64,000 nucleotides of DNA from positions 5,296,001 through 5,360,000 of the forward strand of contig NC_070567.1 of NCBI RefSeq assembly GCF_026914185.1, read 5' to 3'. A model generated the notes under the pieces. That model was not told the origin of the DNA. It did no database searches and worked only from the letters and a program-made list of their open reading frames with translations. Below, in pieces: positions 1-13,199 of this stretch (position 1 is the first letter of the stretch; each line of letters begins with the position of its first letter). Made by a program: the position numbers and the translations under genes. Source of the DNA: Puccinia triticina (Eukaryota; Basidiomycota; Pucciniomycetes; Pucciniales; Pucciniaceae).

Positions 1-2744
1 CAACTGATCACATTGTGCCTGCTACATTTGGACCTTTTGAGGTCATTCAAGGTACGCAATGTTCCCTTGAGGGCATTTGATCATTTTTATACCAATATCA
101 TGGAAGAACTCCCACGCTGCGCTGAAATATAGTGGCAAACACCAAGAAACTAACAAATTAGTGATATTTGGCAACTGATCACATTGTGGCTGCTACATTT
201 GGGGGTTTTGTGGTCATTCAAGGTACACAATGAATCTTTGACCCCATTTGATCATTTTGGTACCAATATCATGGAAGAACTACCATGCTGCGCTGAGATA
301 TAGTGGCGGAAACACCAAGAACCTACCAAATTAGTGATATTTGGCAACTGATTACATTGTGGCTGCTACATTTGGGGGTTTTGTGGTCATTCACTGTACC
401 AATGAATCTCTGAGGGCATGTGAACATTTTTATTTCAATATCATGGAAGAACTCCCACGCTGCCCTGAGATATAGTGGCGGAAACACCAAGAACCTACCA
501 AATTAGCCATATTTGGCAACTGATCACATTGTGGCTGCTACATTTGGACGTTTTGAGGTCATTCAAGGTACACATTGATCCCTCGAGGCCATTTGATCAT
601 TTTTGTACCAATATCATGGAAGAACTCCCACACTGCGCTGAGATATAGTGGCAGAAACACCAAGAAACTACCAAATTAGTGATATTTGACAACTGATCAC
701 ATTGTGGCTGCTACATTTGGGGGTTTTGTGGTCATTCAAGGTAAACCATGATCCCTTGAAGCCATTTGATCATTTTTGTACCAATATCATGGAAGAACTC
801 CCATGCTGCGCTGAGATATAGTGGCAGAAACACCAAGAAACTACCACATTAGTGATATTTGGCAACTGACCACATTGTGGCTGCCACATTTGGGGGTTTT
901 GTGGTCATTCAAGGTAAACAATGAACCTTTGAGGGAATATGAACATTTTGGTACCAATATCGTGGAAGCACTCCCACGCTGCGCTCAGATATAGCGGCAG
1001 AAACACCAAGAAACTACCAAATTAGTGGTATTTGGCAACTGATCACATTGTGCCTGCTAGATTTGGACGTTTTGAGGTCATTCAAGGTACGCAATGTTCC
1101 CTTGAGGGCATTTGATCATTTTTATACCAATATCATGGAAGAACTCCCACGCTGCGCTGAAATATAGTGGCAAACACCAAGAAACTACCAAATTAGTGAT
1201 ATTTGGCAACTGATCACATTGTGGCTGCTACATTTGGGGGTTTTGTGGTTATTCAAGGTACACCATGAATCCTTGAGGGCATGTGAACATTTTGGTACCA
1301 ATATCGTGGAAGAACTCCCACGCTGCGCTCAGATATAGCGGCAGAAACACCAAGAAACTACCAAATTAGTGGTATTTGGCAACTGATCACATTGTGCCTG
1401 CTACATTTGGACCTTTTGAGGTCATTCAAGGTACGCAATGTTCCCTTGAGGGCATTTGCTCATTTTGTTACCAATATCATGGAAGAACTTCCACGCTGCG
1501 TTGAAATATAGTGGCAAACACCAAGAAACTACCAAATTAGTGATATTTGGCAACTGATCACATTGTGGCTGCTACATTTGGGGGTTTTGTGGTTATTCAA
1601 GGTACGCCATGAATCCTTGAGGGCATGTGAACATTTTGGTACCAATATTGTGGAAGAACTCCCACGCTGCGCTCAGATATAGCGGCAGAAACACCAAGAA
1701 ACTACCAAATTAGTGGTATTTGGCAACTGATCACATTGTGCCTGCTACATTTGGACGTTTTGAGGTCATTCAAGGTACGCAATGTTCCCTTGAGGGCATT
1801 TGATCATTTTTATACCAATATCATGGAAGAACTCCCACGCTGCACTGAAATATAGTGGCAAACACCAAGAAACTACCAAATTAGTGATATTTGGCAACTG
1901 ATCACATTGTGGCTGCTACATTTGGGGGTTTTGTGGTTATTCAAGGTACACCATGAATCTTTGAGGGCATGTGAACATTTTGGTACCAATATCGTGGAAG
2001 AACTCCCACGCTGGGCTCAGATATAGCGGCAGAAACACCAAGAAACTACCAAATTAGTGGTATTTGGCAACTGATCACATTGTGCCTGCTACATTTGGAC
2101 GTTTTGAGGTCATTCAAGGTACGCAATGTTCCCACGAGGCCATTTGATCATTTTTATACCAATATCATGGAAGAACTCCCACACTGCGCTGAGATATAGT
2201 GGCAGAAACACCAAGAAACTACGAAATTAGTGATATTTGGCAACTGATCACATTGTGGCTGCTACATTTGGGGGTTTTGTGGTCATTCACTGTATCAATG
2301 AATCTCTGAGGGCATGTAAAGATTTTTGTTTCAATATCATGGAAGAACTCCCACGCTGCCCTGAGATATAGTGGCGGAAACACCAAGAAACTACCAAATT
2401 AGTCATATTTGGCAACTGATCATATTGTGGCTGCTACATTTGGACCTTTTGAGGTCATTCAAGGTACAGCATGATCCCTTGAGGCCATTTGATCATTTTT
2501 GTACCAATATCATGGAAGAACTCCCATGCTGCGCTGAGATATAGTGGCAGAAACACCAAGAAACTACCAAATTAGTCATATTTGGCAACTGATCACATTG
2601 TGGCTGCTACATTTGGAGGTTTTGAGGTCATTCAAGGTAAGCCATGATCCCTTGAGGCCATTTGATCATTTTTGTACCAATATCATGGAGGAACTCCCAC
2701 GCTGCGCTCAGATATAGTGGGAGAAACATCAAGAAACTACCAAA
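1..2744 (+). repeat. 173-bp satellite array, forward block A
   Basis: Tandem copies of a unit of about 173 bp run head to tail. Each copy carries recognisable blocks such as 'caactgatcacattgtgg', 'accaatatcatggaagaact' and 'cagaaacaccaagaaact'. A variant block 'ggtacgcaatgttccc' recurs near 1087, 1431, 1774 and 2119, a spacing of about 344 bp, so copies are organised as dimers (a higher-order repeat). The array begins before the window. No gene is supported here: short ORFs repeat once per unit and are a by-product of the satellite. Whether it is centromeric, subtelomeric or a heterochromatic island cannot be told. Confidence 0.95.
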
Positions 2745-2749
2745 TTAGC

Positions 2750-3560
2750 TGTGAGCCTGAGTCTCTTATGTGACAACAGGACACAAGAAAAAAGGGGGAC
2801 ACTGATTGAATTTCTTGGGATAAAGAAATACAAGCAGTGGAGAGAAGAGAAATAGAAGAGTGAAACTTGATCTGTTTTAATTATGATTTAATATGGGCCA
2901 AGCTCTACCTGGAAAAGTAGGCTGCCAACTGTGCTAGAAATGCAACAGTCTCCACTCACACCAAGGAAACGGTGGTGGGATTCAGAAGTAGGATGACTAC
3001 TCTGCTCTGGTTTTAAAGGTCTTAACAAGAGATAACCTGTGAATCTTTTGATGCAGAAGAGAGAAACAGAAGCAGGGAGAGAGCAGTCAAGAGCAATAGA
3101 TTTTCCTCTGAGATAAACAAAGTCAGTAGAAGAGGTTACTTACTGTCAATATCCTGTGGTGATACTGGGAGTGAAGTGGCCTCTGGTTAGTGATCCTGGA
3201 TGTCTCTGGGGTATGGTTCTGGTGTGCTGAAGTCTGTAGATCCTCCTCAGGCAGTGGGGGATCCAGACTTCGAAAATTTTCAGAGTTTGCTTACATAATT
3301 ACATATGTACAAGTGGTTGGCGCGCCTGGTAGCGCTGCCACGTCACAACTGCGCATGCGCGCCATAACTCAACTACTCAGGGAAGGAGTAGAGTTACAAA
3401 GAAGTGGTAAGTTGTAACTAGGGTTAAAATTGCATGGGAAAACAGAATATGAAGTCAAAACAAGGTTATCTCTTAAGATGAAAAAGATATGAAGTAATTC
3501 ATTTGTAGAAAGGTAGAAAAGGCAGCTTTTAGGTCAGCTGTGTTGACTCTAAGGCTGACA
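2750..3560. mobile_element. Solo LTR inserted in the satellite
   Basis: The 811-bp non-satellite sequence begins TGTGAGCCTGAG and ends CTAAGGCTGACA, so it has TG...CA ends inside short inverted repeats. It is flanked by a perfect 5-bp target duplication TTAGC at 2745-2749 and 3561-3565. Removing the insert plus one TTAGC restores an uninterrupted satellite unit ('aaattagYgatatttggcaac'). There are no internal retrotransposon genes, so this is what remains after recombination between two LTRs. The orientation and family are not known. Confidence 0.9.
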
Positions 3561-3565
3561 TTAGC

Positions 3566-5315
3566 GATATTTGGCAACTGATCACATTGTGGCTGCTACA
3601 TTTGGGGGTTTTGTAGTCATTCAAGGTACAAAATGAATCTTTGAGGGCATGTGAACATTTTGGTACCAATATCATGGAAGAACTCCCATGCTGCGCTGAG
3701 ATATAGTGGCAGAAACACCAAGAAACTACCAAATTAGTAAGATTTGGCAACTGATCACATTGTGGCTGCTACATTTGGGGGTTTTGTGGTCATTCAAGGT
3801 AAACCGTGATCCGTTGAGGCCATTTGATCATTTTTGTACCAATATCATGGAAGAACTCCCATGCTGCGCTGAGATATAGTGGCAGAAACACCAAGAAACT
3901 ACCAAATTAATGATATTTGGCAACCGACCACATTGTGGCTGCTACATTTGGGGGTTTTGTGGTCATTCACTGTACCAATGAATCTCTGAGGGCATGTGAA
4001 CATTTTGGTTTCAATATCATGGAAGAACTCCCACGCTGCCCTGAGATATAGTGGCTGAAACACCAAGAAACTGCCTAATTAGTCATATTTGGCAACTGAT
4101 CACATTGTGGGTGCTACTTTTGGACGTTTTGAGGTCATTTAAGGTACTCCATGATCTCTTGAGGCCTTTTGATCATTTTTGTACCAATATCATGGAAGAA
4201 CTCTTATGCTGCGCTGAGATATATTGGCAGAAACGCCAAGGACTACCAAATTAGTGATATTTGGCAACTGATCCCATTGTGGCTGCTACATTTGGGGGTT
4301 TTGTAGTCATTTAAGGTAAACAATGAATCTTTGAGTGCATGTGAACATTTTGGTACCAATATCATGGAAGAAATCCCATGCTGCGCTGAGATATAGTGGC
4401 AGAAACACCAAGAAACTACCAAATTAGTGATATTTGGCAACTGTTCACATTGTGGCTGCTACATTTGGGGGTTTTGTGGTCATTCAAGGTACAAAATGAA
4501 TCTTTGTGGGCATGTGAACATTTTGGTACCAATATCATGGAAGAACTCCCATGCTGCGCTGAGATATAGTGGCAGAAACACCAAGAAACTACCAAATTAG
4601 TCATATTTGGCAACTGATCACATTTTGGCTGCTACGTTTGGAGGTTTTGAGGTCATTCAAGGTAAGCTATGATCCCTTGAGGCCATTTGATCATTTTTGT
4701 ACCAATATCATGGAAGAACTCCCATGCTGCGCTGAGATATAGTGGCAGAAACACCAAGAAACTACCAAATTAGTGATATTTGGCAACTGATCACATTGTG
4801 GCTGCTGCATTTAGGGGTTTTGTGGTCATTCAAGGTATACAAAGATCCCTTGAGGCCATTTGATCATTTTAGTACCAATATCATGCAAGAACTCCCACAT
4901 TGCGCTGAGATATAGTGGCAGAAACACCAAGAAACTACCAAATTAGTGATATTTGGCAACTGATCACATTGTGGCTGCTACATTTGGGGGTTTTGTGGTC
5001 ATTCAAGGTACACAATGAATCTTTGAGGGCATGTGAACATTTTGGTACCAATATCATGGAAGAACTCCCATGCTGCGCTGAGATATAGTGGCAGAAACAC
5101 CAGGAAACTACCAAATTAGTGAGATTTGGCAACTGATCACATTGCGGCTGCTACATTTGGGGGTTTTGTGGTCATTCAAGGTAAACTGTGATCCGTTGAG
5201 GCCATTTGATCATTTTTGTACCAATATCATGGAAGACTCCCATGCTGCGCTGAGATATAGTGGCAGAAAAACCGAGAAACTACCAAATTAGTCGTATTTT
5301 GGCAACAGATCACAA
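3566..5315 (+). repeat. 173-bp satellite array, forward block B
   Basis: This continues the forward satellite array after the solo LTR with the same unit length and blocks. It runs up to an orientation switch near 5310-5320, where 'ggcaacagatcacaa' is followed directly by inverted-unit sequence. Individual copies differ by scattered substitutions. No genes are supported. Confidence 0.93.
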
Positions 5316-8300
5316 CCGCAAAACGTCCAAATGTAGCAGCCACAATGTGATCAGTTGCCAGATATGACTAATTTGGTAGTTTCTTGGTGTTTCCGCCACT
5401 ATATCTCAGGGCAGTGTGGGAGTTCTTCCATAATATTGAAACCAAAATCTTCACATGCCCTCAGAGATTCATTGATACAGTGAATGACCACAAAACCCCC
5501 AAATGTAGCAGCCACAATGTGATCAGTTGCCAAATATCACTAATTTCGTAGTTTCTTGGTGTTTCTGCCACTATATCTCAGCGCAGTGTGGGAGTTCTTC
5601 CAAGATATTGGTATAAAAATGATCAAATGCCCTCAAGGGAACATTGTGTACCTTGAATGACCTCAAAACGCCCAAATCCCCTCAAGGGAACATTGCGTAC
5701 CTTGAATGACCTCAAAACGCCCAAATCTAGAATACCACTAATTTGGTAGTTTCTTGGTGTTTCTGCAGCTATATCTGAGCGCAGCGTGGGAGTTCTTCCA
5801 CTATATTGGTACCAAAATGTTCATATTCCCTCAAAGGTTCATTGTGTACCTTGAATGACCACAAAACACCCAAATGTAGCGGCCACAATGTGGTCAGTTG
5901 CCAAATATCACTAATGTGGTAGTTTCTTGGTGTTTCTGCCACTATATCTCAGCGCAGCATGGGAGTTCTTCCGTGATATTGGTACAAAAATGATCAAATG
6001 GCTTCAAGGGATCATGGTTTACCTTGAATGACCACAAAACCCCCAAATGTAGCAGCCACAATGTGATCAGTTGCCAAATATCACTAATTTGGTAGTTTCT
6101 TGGTGTTTCTGCCACTATATCTCAGCGCAGTGTGGGAGTTCTTCCATGATATTGGTACAAAAATGATCAAATGGCCTCGAGGGATCAATGTGTACCTTGA
6201 ATGACCTCAAAACGTCCAAATGTAGCAGCCACCAAGTGATCAGTTGCCAAATATCACTAATTTGGTAGTTTCTTGGTGTTTCTGCCACTATATCTCAGCG
6301 CAACATGGGAGTTCTTCCATGATATTGGTACCAAAATGTTCACATGCCCTAAAGGATTCCTTGGGTACCTTGAATGACCACAAAAACCCCAAATGGAGCA
6401 GCCACAATGTGATCAGTTGCCAAATATCACTAATTTGGCAGTTTCTTGGTGTTTCTGCCACTATATCTCAGCGCAGCATGGGAGTTCTTCCATGATATTA
6501 ATACAAAAATGATCAAATGGACTCAAGGGATCATGTTGTACCTTAAATGACCTCAAAACGTCCAAATGTAGCAGCCACAATGTGATCAGTTGCCAAATAT
6601 CACTAATTTGCTAGTTTCTTGGTGTTTCTGCCACTATATCTCAGCGCAGCATGGGAGTTCTTCCATGATATTGGTACCAAAATTTTCACATGCCCTCAAA
6701 GACTCCTTTTGTACCTTGAACGACCACAAAACCCCCAAATGTAGCAGCCACAATGTGATCAGTTGCCAAATATCACTAATTTGGTATTTTCTTGGTGTTT
6801 CTGCCACTATATCTCAGCGCACCATGGGAGTACTTCCATGATATTGGTACCAAAATGTTCACATGCCCTCAAAGACTCATTGTGTCCCTTGAATGACCAC
6901 AAAACCTCCAACTGTAGCAGCCACAATGTGATCAGTTGCCAAATATCACTAATTTGGTAGTTTCTTGGTGTTTCTGCCACTATATCTCAGCGCAGCATGG
7001 GATTTCTTCCATGATATTGGAACCAAAATGTTCACATGCCCTAAAGGATTCATTGGATACCTTGAATGACCACAAAAACCCCAAATGTAGCAGCCACAAT
7101 GTGATCAGTTGCCAAATATCACCAATGTGGTAGTTTCTTGGTGTTTCTGCCACTATATCTCAGCGCAGCATGGGAGTTCTTCCATGATATTTGTACAAAA
7201 GTGTTCATATTCCCTCAAAGGTTCATTGTGTACCTTGAATGACCACAAAACCCCGAAATGTAGCAGCCACAATGTGATCAGTTGCCAAATATCACTAATT
7301 GGCTAGTTAATTGGTGTTTCTGCCACTATATCTCAGCGCAGCATGGGAGTTATTCCATGATATTGGGACCAAAATGTTCACATGCCCTCAAAGATTTATT
7401 GTGTACCTTGAATGACCACAAAAACCCCAAATGTAGCAGTCACAATGTGATCAGTTGCCAAATATCACTAATTTGGCAGTTTCTTGGTGTTTCTGCCACT
7501 ATATCTCAGCGCAGCATGGGAGTTCTTCCATGATATTAATACAAAAATGATCAAATGGACTCAAGGGATCATGGTGTACCTTAAATGACCTCAAAACGTC
7601 CAAATGTAGCAGCCACAATGTGATCAGTTGCCAAATATCACTAATTTGCTAGTTTCTTGGTGTTTCTGCCACTATATCTCAGCGCAGCATGGGAGTTCTT
7701 CCATGATATTGGTACCAAAATGTTCACATTCCCTCAGAGATTCATTTTGTACCTTGAATGACCACAAAAACCCCAAATGTAGCAGCCACAATGTGATCAG
7801 TTGCCAAATATCACTAATTTGGTAGTTTCTTGGTGTTTCTGCCACTATATCTCAGCGCAGCATGGGATTCCTTCCATGATATTGGTACCAAAATGTTCAA
7901 ATTCCCTCAAAGGTTCATTGTGTACCTTGAATGACCACAAAACCCCCAAATGTAGCAGCCACAATGTGATCAGTTGCCAAATATCACTAATTTGGTAGTT
8001 TCTTGGTGTTTCTGCCACTATATCTCAGCACACCATGGGAGTTCTTCCATGATATTGGTACCAAAATGTTCACATGCCCTCAAAGATTTATTGTGTACCT
8101 TGAATGACCACAAAAACCCCAAATGTAGCAGCCACAATGTGATCAGTTGCCAAATATCACTAATTTGGCAGTTTCTTGGTGTTTCTGCCACTATATCTCA
8201 GCGCAGCATGGGAGTTCTTCCATGATATTGGTATAAAAATGATCAAATGGTCTCAAGGGATCATGGTGTACCTTGAATGACCTCAAAACCTCCAAATTTA

Positions 8301-10477
8301 GCAGCCACGATGTGATCAGTTGCCAAATATCACTAACTTGGTAGTTTCTTGGTGTTTCTGCCACGATATCTCAGCACACCATGGGAGTTCTTCCATGATA
8401 TTGGTACCCGAATTTTCACATGCCCTCAAAGATTCATTGGGTACCTTGAATGACCACAAAACCCCCAAATGTAGCAGCCACAATGTGATCAGTTGCCAAA
8501 TATCACTAATTTGGTAGTTTCTTGGTGTTTCTGCCACTATATCTCAGGGCAGCATGGGAGTTCTTCCATGATATTAGTACAAAAATGATCAAATGGACTC
8601 AAGGGATCATGGTGTACCTTAAATGACCTCAAAACGTCCAAATGTAGCAGCGACAATGTGATCAGTTGCCAAATATCACTAATTTGCCAGTTTCTTGGTG
8701 TTTCTGCCACTATATCTCAGCGCAGCATGGGAGTTCTTCCATGATATTTCTACAAAAATGTTCATATTCCCTCAAAGGTTCATTGTGTACCTTGAATGAC
8801 CACAAAACCCCCAAATGTAGCAGCCACAATGTGATCAGTTGCCAAATATCACTAATTGGCTAGTTAATTGGTGTTTCTGCCACTATATCTCAGCGCAGCA
8901 TGGGAGTTCTTCCATGATATTGGTACCAAAATGTTCACATGCCCTCAAAGATTTATTGTGTACCTTGAATGACCACAAAAACCCCAAATGTAGCAGCCAC
9001 AATGTGATCAGTTGCCAAATATCACTAATTTGGCAGTTTCTTGGTGTTTCTGCCACTATATCTCAGCGCAGCATGGGAGTTCTTCCATGATATTGGTATA
9101 AAAATGATCAAATGGTCTCAAGGGATCATGGTGTACCTTGAATGACCTCAAAACCTCCAAATTTAGCAGCCACAATGTGATCAGTTGCCAAATATGACTA
9201 ATTTGGCAGTTTCTTGGTGTTTCTGCCATTATATCTCAGCGCAGCGTGGAAGTTCTTCCATGATATTGGTAACAAAATGTTCACATTCCCTCAGAGATTC
9301 ATTTTGTACCTTGAATGACCACAAAACCCCCAAATGTAGCAGCCACAATGTGATCAGTTGCCAAATATCACTAATTTGGTAGTTTCTTGGTGTTTCTGCC
9401 ACTATATCTCAGCGCAGCATGGGAGTTCTTCCATGATATTGGTACCAAAATGTTCACATTCCCTCAAAGGTTCATTGTGTACCTTGAATGACCACAAAAA
9501 CCCCAAATGTAGCAGCCACAATGTGATCAGTTGCCAAATATCACTAATTTGGCAGTTTCTTGGTGTTTCTGCCACTATATCTCAGCGCAGCATGGGATTT
9601 TCTCCATGATATTGGTATAAAAATGATCAAATGGTCTCAAGGGATCATGGTGTACCTTGAATGACCTCAAAACCTCCCAATTTAGCAGCCACAATGTGAT
9701 CAGTTGCCAAATATGACTAATTTGGTAGTTTCTTGGTGTTTCTGCCATTATATCTCAGCGCAGCGCGGGAGTTCTTCCATGCTATTGGTACCAAAATGTT
9801 TACATTCCCTCAGAGATTCATTTTGTACCTTGAATGACCACGAAACCCCCAAATGTAGCAGCCACAATGTGATCAGTTGCCAAATATCACTAATTTGGTA
9901 GTTTCTTGGTGTTTCTGCCACTATATCTCAGCGCAGCATGGGAGTTCTTCCATGATATTGGTACCAAAATGTTCCCATTCCCTCAAAGGTTCATTGTGTA
10001 CCTTGAATGACCACAAAACCCCCAAATGTAGCAGCCACAATGTGATCAGTTGCCAAATATCACTAATTTGGTAGTTTCTTGGTGTTTCTGCCATTATATC
10101 TCAGCGCAGCATGGGAGTTCTTCCATGATATTGGTACAAAAATGATCAAATGGCATCAAGGGATCCTTGTTTACCTTGAATGACCTCAAAACCTTCAAAT
10201 GTAGCAGCCACAATGTGATCAGTTGCCAAATATGACTAATTTGGTAGTTTCTTGGTGTTTCTGCCACTATATCTCAGCGCAGCATGGGAGTTCTTCCATG
10301 ATATTGGTACAAAAATGATCAAATGGCCTCAAGGGATCATGCTGTACCTTGAATGACCTCAAAAGGTCCAAATGTAGCAGCCACAATATGATCAGTTGCC
10401 AAATATCACTGATTTGGTAGTTTCCTGGTGTTTCTCCCACTATATCTCAGTGCTGCGTGGGAGTTCTTCCATGATAT
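5316..10477 (-). repeat. 173-bp satellite array, inverted block
   Basis: This is the reverse complement of the same satellite. Equivalent positions recur at exactly 173-bp steps (for example 6590, 6763, 6936, 7109 and 7282). Longer periods are visible: the pair at 9185/9358 is closely repeated at 9704/9877 (519 bp, trimer), and the unit pair at 7109/7282 recurs at 8666/8839 (1557 bp, nine units). Near 5640-5740 a copy is damaged: about 63 bp around 'ccctcaagggaacattg' is duplicated and part of a unit is missing. The array ends sharply at 'gttcttccatgatat'. Confidence 0.95.
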
Positions 10478-10921
10478 AAGACACCTTACTCAAATCTGGT
10501 ACAAATGTTAAATCAATCCCAGGCCTAGTAGAAATTTATGATATTGGATATGATGAGTCATATATACAAGCCATTAAATATGAACAAAATTGATGTAGCA
10601 TGATATATTGAGACTGATTGTTTTTTTTTCTTTTTTGGAAAGTAGATTTCAACACTTCTGCAAGGTTCAAGTGACAATAATTCATGCCTCCCCATTCCTC
10701 CTCCCCCCTTCCCCTCCCTGCCTGACTTAACAGACTATTTTTTCTCAGGAATAATTCATATGAGTATGTAAAAATGACCTATTTGATCTGGCAACAAAAT
10801 GAAGCTTTTACTATGGTTGAAAACTAAGAAAGGAGGAAATCAAGAGAAAGAGAGATGATAGAAGGGTTATAATGTTGCAGGAAGGAAACAAACTAAAGGG
10901 AAATTTCAAAAAAAAAAAAAA
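10478..10921. other. Unannotated AT-rich spacer
   Basis: Non-satellite, AT-rich sequence between the satellite and the foldback element. It contains a T run near 10620, a C-rich stretch near 10700 and an A run just before 10922. I see no gene or repeat boundary here apart from the end of the satellite. Confidence 0.5.
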
Positions 10922-11665
10922 CGGACATACTTCGCGCACTGCGAAAAACACTTCGCGCACTGCACAGTGCGCGGATTCCCAAACACTTCGCGCACTGCGG
11001 GTAAAATACGCAACTTTTTGAAGATTTTTTTTGACCAATCAATAGACAGGCCTCTCATTGGCCTCTCTGAATTTTTTGGGAGTTTTTCGAAGCATTCTTC
11101 TATGTTAAAAAAAATCATTGAAAACCAGAAGAAATGTAGGATTTGGGCGCCTAAAAAACAAGGTTCCCATAGCCCAAAAATTTCAAATAATTTATTGAGT
11201 ACTGAAACATGTAAGAACAGCTACTTCAGAAGTTTTCAGCCACTTTGTGCAAGCATACGGGTCTGAAAAATAACAAACTTCACCACATATTAGCACATTG
11301 CATCTAAATTATCCTGATTTTTCAGACCTGTATTCTTGCAAAAAGTGGCTAAAAACTTCTGAAGTAGGTTTTCTTGCATGTTTCATTACTCAATAAATGA
11401 TTTGGAATTTTGGGGCTATGAGAACCTTGTTTTTTAGGCGCCCAAATCCTACATTTCTGCTGGTTTTTAATGATTTTTTTAACGTAGAAGAATGCTTCAA
11501 AAAACTCCCAAAAAATTCAGAGAGGCCAATGAGAAGCCTGTCTATTGATTGGTCAAAAAAAAACTTCAAAAAGTTGCGTATTTTACCCGCAGTGCGCGAA
11601 GTGTTTGGGAATTCGCGCACTGTGCAGTGCGCAAAGTGTTTTTCACAGTGCGCGAAGTATGTCCG
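10922..11665. mobile_element. Foldback (long inverted repeat) element
   Basis: The two halves are inverted copies of each other, each about 350 bp, with a short centre near 11290. Both outer ends read CGGACATACTTCGCGCACTG inwards, with 'ttcgcgcactgc' repeated several times near each tip. Further inside, both arms share the TTGACCAATCAATAGACAGG block and the 'aacaaggtt...' block. Poly-A runs flank both ends and may be the target duplication. No transposase is encoded, so it is a non-autonomous foldback or MITE-like element. A diverged relative lies at 27680-27860. Confidence 0.85.
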
Positions 11666-11691
11666 AAAAAAAAATGATCAATACAATACGA

Positions 11692-12568
11692 TCAATATAT
11701 GCCATATTGATCAATATATGCCTTCCCAAATTCATCCATGTTTGTAGTGACTTCGTCTATAGTGGGACAGTTGTATCGTTTTGGGTCCGCACCTGGTGTT
11801 GGAACGCCCTGAAGTTTTAGAGTCTTTGCGTTAGCTCGGTCGAGTACCTCGAGGGCCGAACGGAATCGCTGAGCATAGGGATTGATTTCGGTGAGGATGT
11901 TCATCAGTTCGAGGACAAGTTCCGGGTCCATCCGGGAGGCGTTTCAATTGTTCCCAGCTCTTCCTTGGGCTTGTGTAACCCGGAATTTTGCTTCGTCAAT
12001 ACCTTGATTCCCCACGACATAAATTTGACAGAAGCCCGCGTCGTTGGTCGTGGGTTCTAAGCTCGAGATTCGCTGGGTTAACGCTCCCGAGATTTTAAAC
12101 ACGTTAACACCCATTGGCCCGGCAACCAAGTAGTCGATGTTAGCCCCGAGAGAAGTGAAGGAGAGTGCGTTGTTGTACATTCTTGTCAGCTGTTGGAAGT
12201 CGATGGAACCTGATATAAGTTGGAACAACTGCATTAGTTCACGAGTCAGGTGTAGTTATACAAATACAAGACTAACGTTCATCTTTCTTTGTCAGTAAAT
12301 TTAGTAAGACGGTTGGGTATCTCATAGCACTTCGGTCGACGCAAGGTAAGGAAACTTTATTTTTTTGGCAGCACATGGTGTACAGTTTCGTTGACTTATT
12401 CCTGTCGGCAAGGGTAGATTCGTCGGTCCAGTGGAGCGCGTAACATCCATTACAGATCTTGTCACATCGTCCAAGCCTATGCGGAAATTTGTACTCAGCT
12501 ATCGTGGATTCAGTCGATTCGTAATCGGGCTGGGTGCTGGTTACAACCTTTCCCCGTTGACTTTTCAT
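11692..12568 (-). pseudogene. Truncated Helitron replicase/helicase N-terminal region
   Basis: This is the start of a Helitron Rep/helicase protein. The first exon (12568-12277) has a Cys/His-rich segment containing CDKICNGC, HWTDES and CCQKNKVSLP, matching the zinc-finger-like N-terminus of Helitron proteins. A GT-AG intron follows (acceptor near 12210). The second exon carries MYNNALSFTSLG, a GVNVFKISG block and CQIYVV, then INPYAQRFRSALEVLDRA, the order seen in the Helitron-like N-terminal domain. An in-frame TGA interrupts it at 11944-11946. The frame stops at the left in an AT-rich palindrome next to the foldback element. The HUH nuclease and helicase parts are absent from this window. 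I call it a dead 5' fragment; the exact start is uncertain. Confidence 0.8.
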
Positions 12569-13199
12569 ACTGGAGGGTGAGGGGAAGGCTAATTGGTTGC
12601 TCGCAGATATTAATATACTGCGAGGTAATCGCTCATTGCCCGAGGAGACCGGGGAAACCCCGTGGCCATATTTTAATATTTGCCGGCGGGATTAAGCAGG
12701 CTTCAGCAGAAGGATTAATCTTATTGATCTATTTTAATGTGTATCAGGAGATATCACTTTTGGCCTCCGGTGCAGTTTGTGCTTAGGCTAATCATTTAAG
12801 CCGGGAGGTCTGATGTATACACTCCCAGTTTAGATTACATTGAAGTAGGATTGACAGCATCTCCGCGTCCTATGTACATGAGAATTTTGCCTGAGTTCGC
12901 AGCTTAATCATTGGTTACAGACATTTTAGGTTTGGCTTCAGGTGAAAAGGATGAGCAGGCGAGATAAAGGTGTAAAATTTCTACAAGAAGGTTGGTAACT
13001 AAGGTTCAAACGCGATTGGAAAAAGTTCAAAAGACGATGTCGCAGACGCATGCGGCAAGAAATTTCGGATAGAAAAATGTTACAGGAAAATTGGATTGAT
13101 AGTAAGTCTTTGGATGCTAAAGGGACGATGGTCAAGACGGTCCTTGGTGGCTGCTTCGTTGATGGGTTCAAAGCGGTAATCAGGGGAGCACTTGCCCAA
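12569..13199. other. Spacer between Helitron fragment and OB-fold gene
   Basis: About 630 bp without a convincing coding region. It is probably 5' sequence of the Helitron fragment and 3' sequence of the OB-fold-like gene, since both read right to left. I see no clear promoter motif. Confidence 0.4.

Noticed and set aside
3529..10074. Many ORFs of 65-83 codons reading MPNITNLVVSWCFCHYISAQ and similar
   Set aside because: They recur once per 173-bp unit and have no upstream gene structure. They are reading frames of the satellite, not a protein family.
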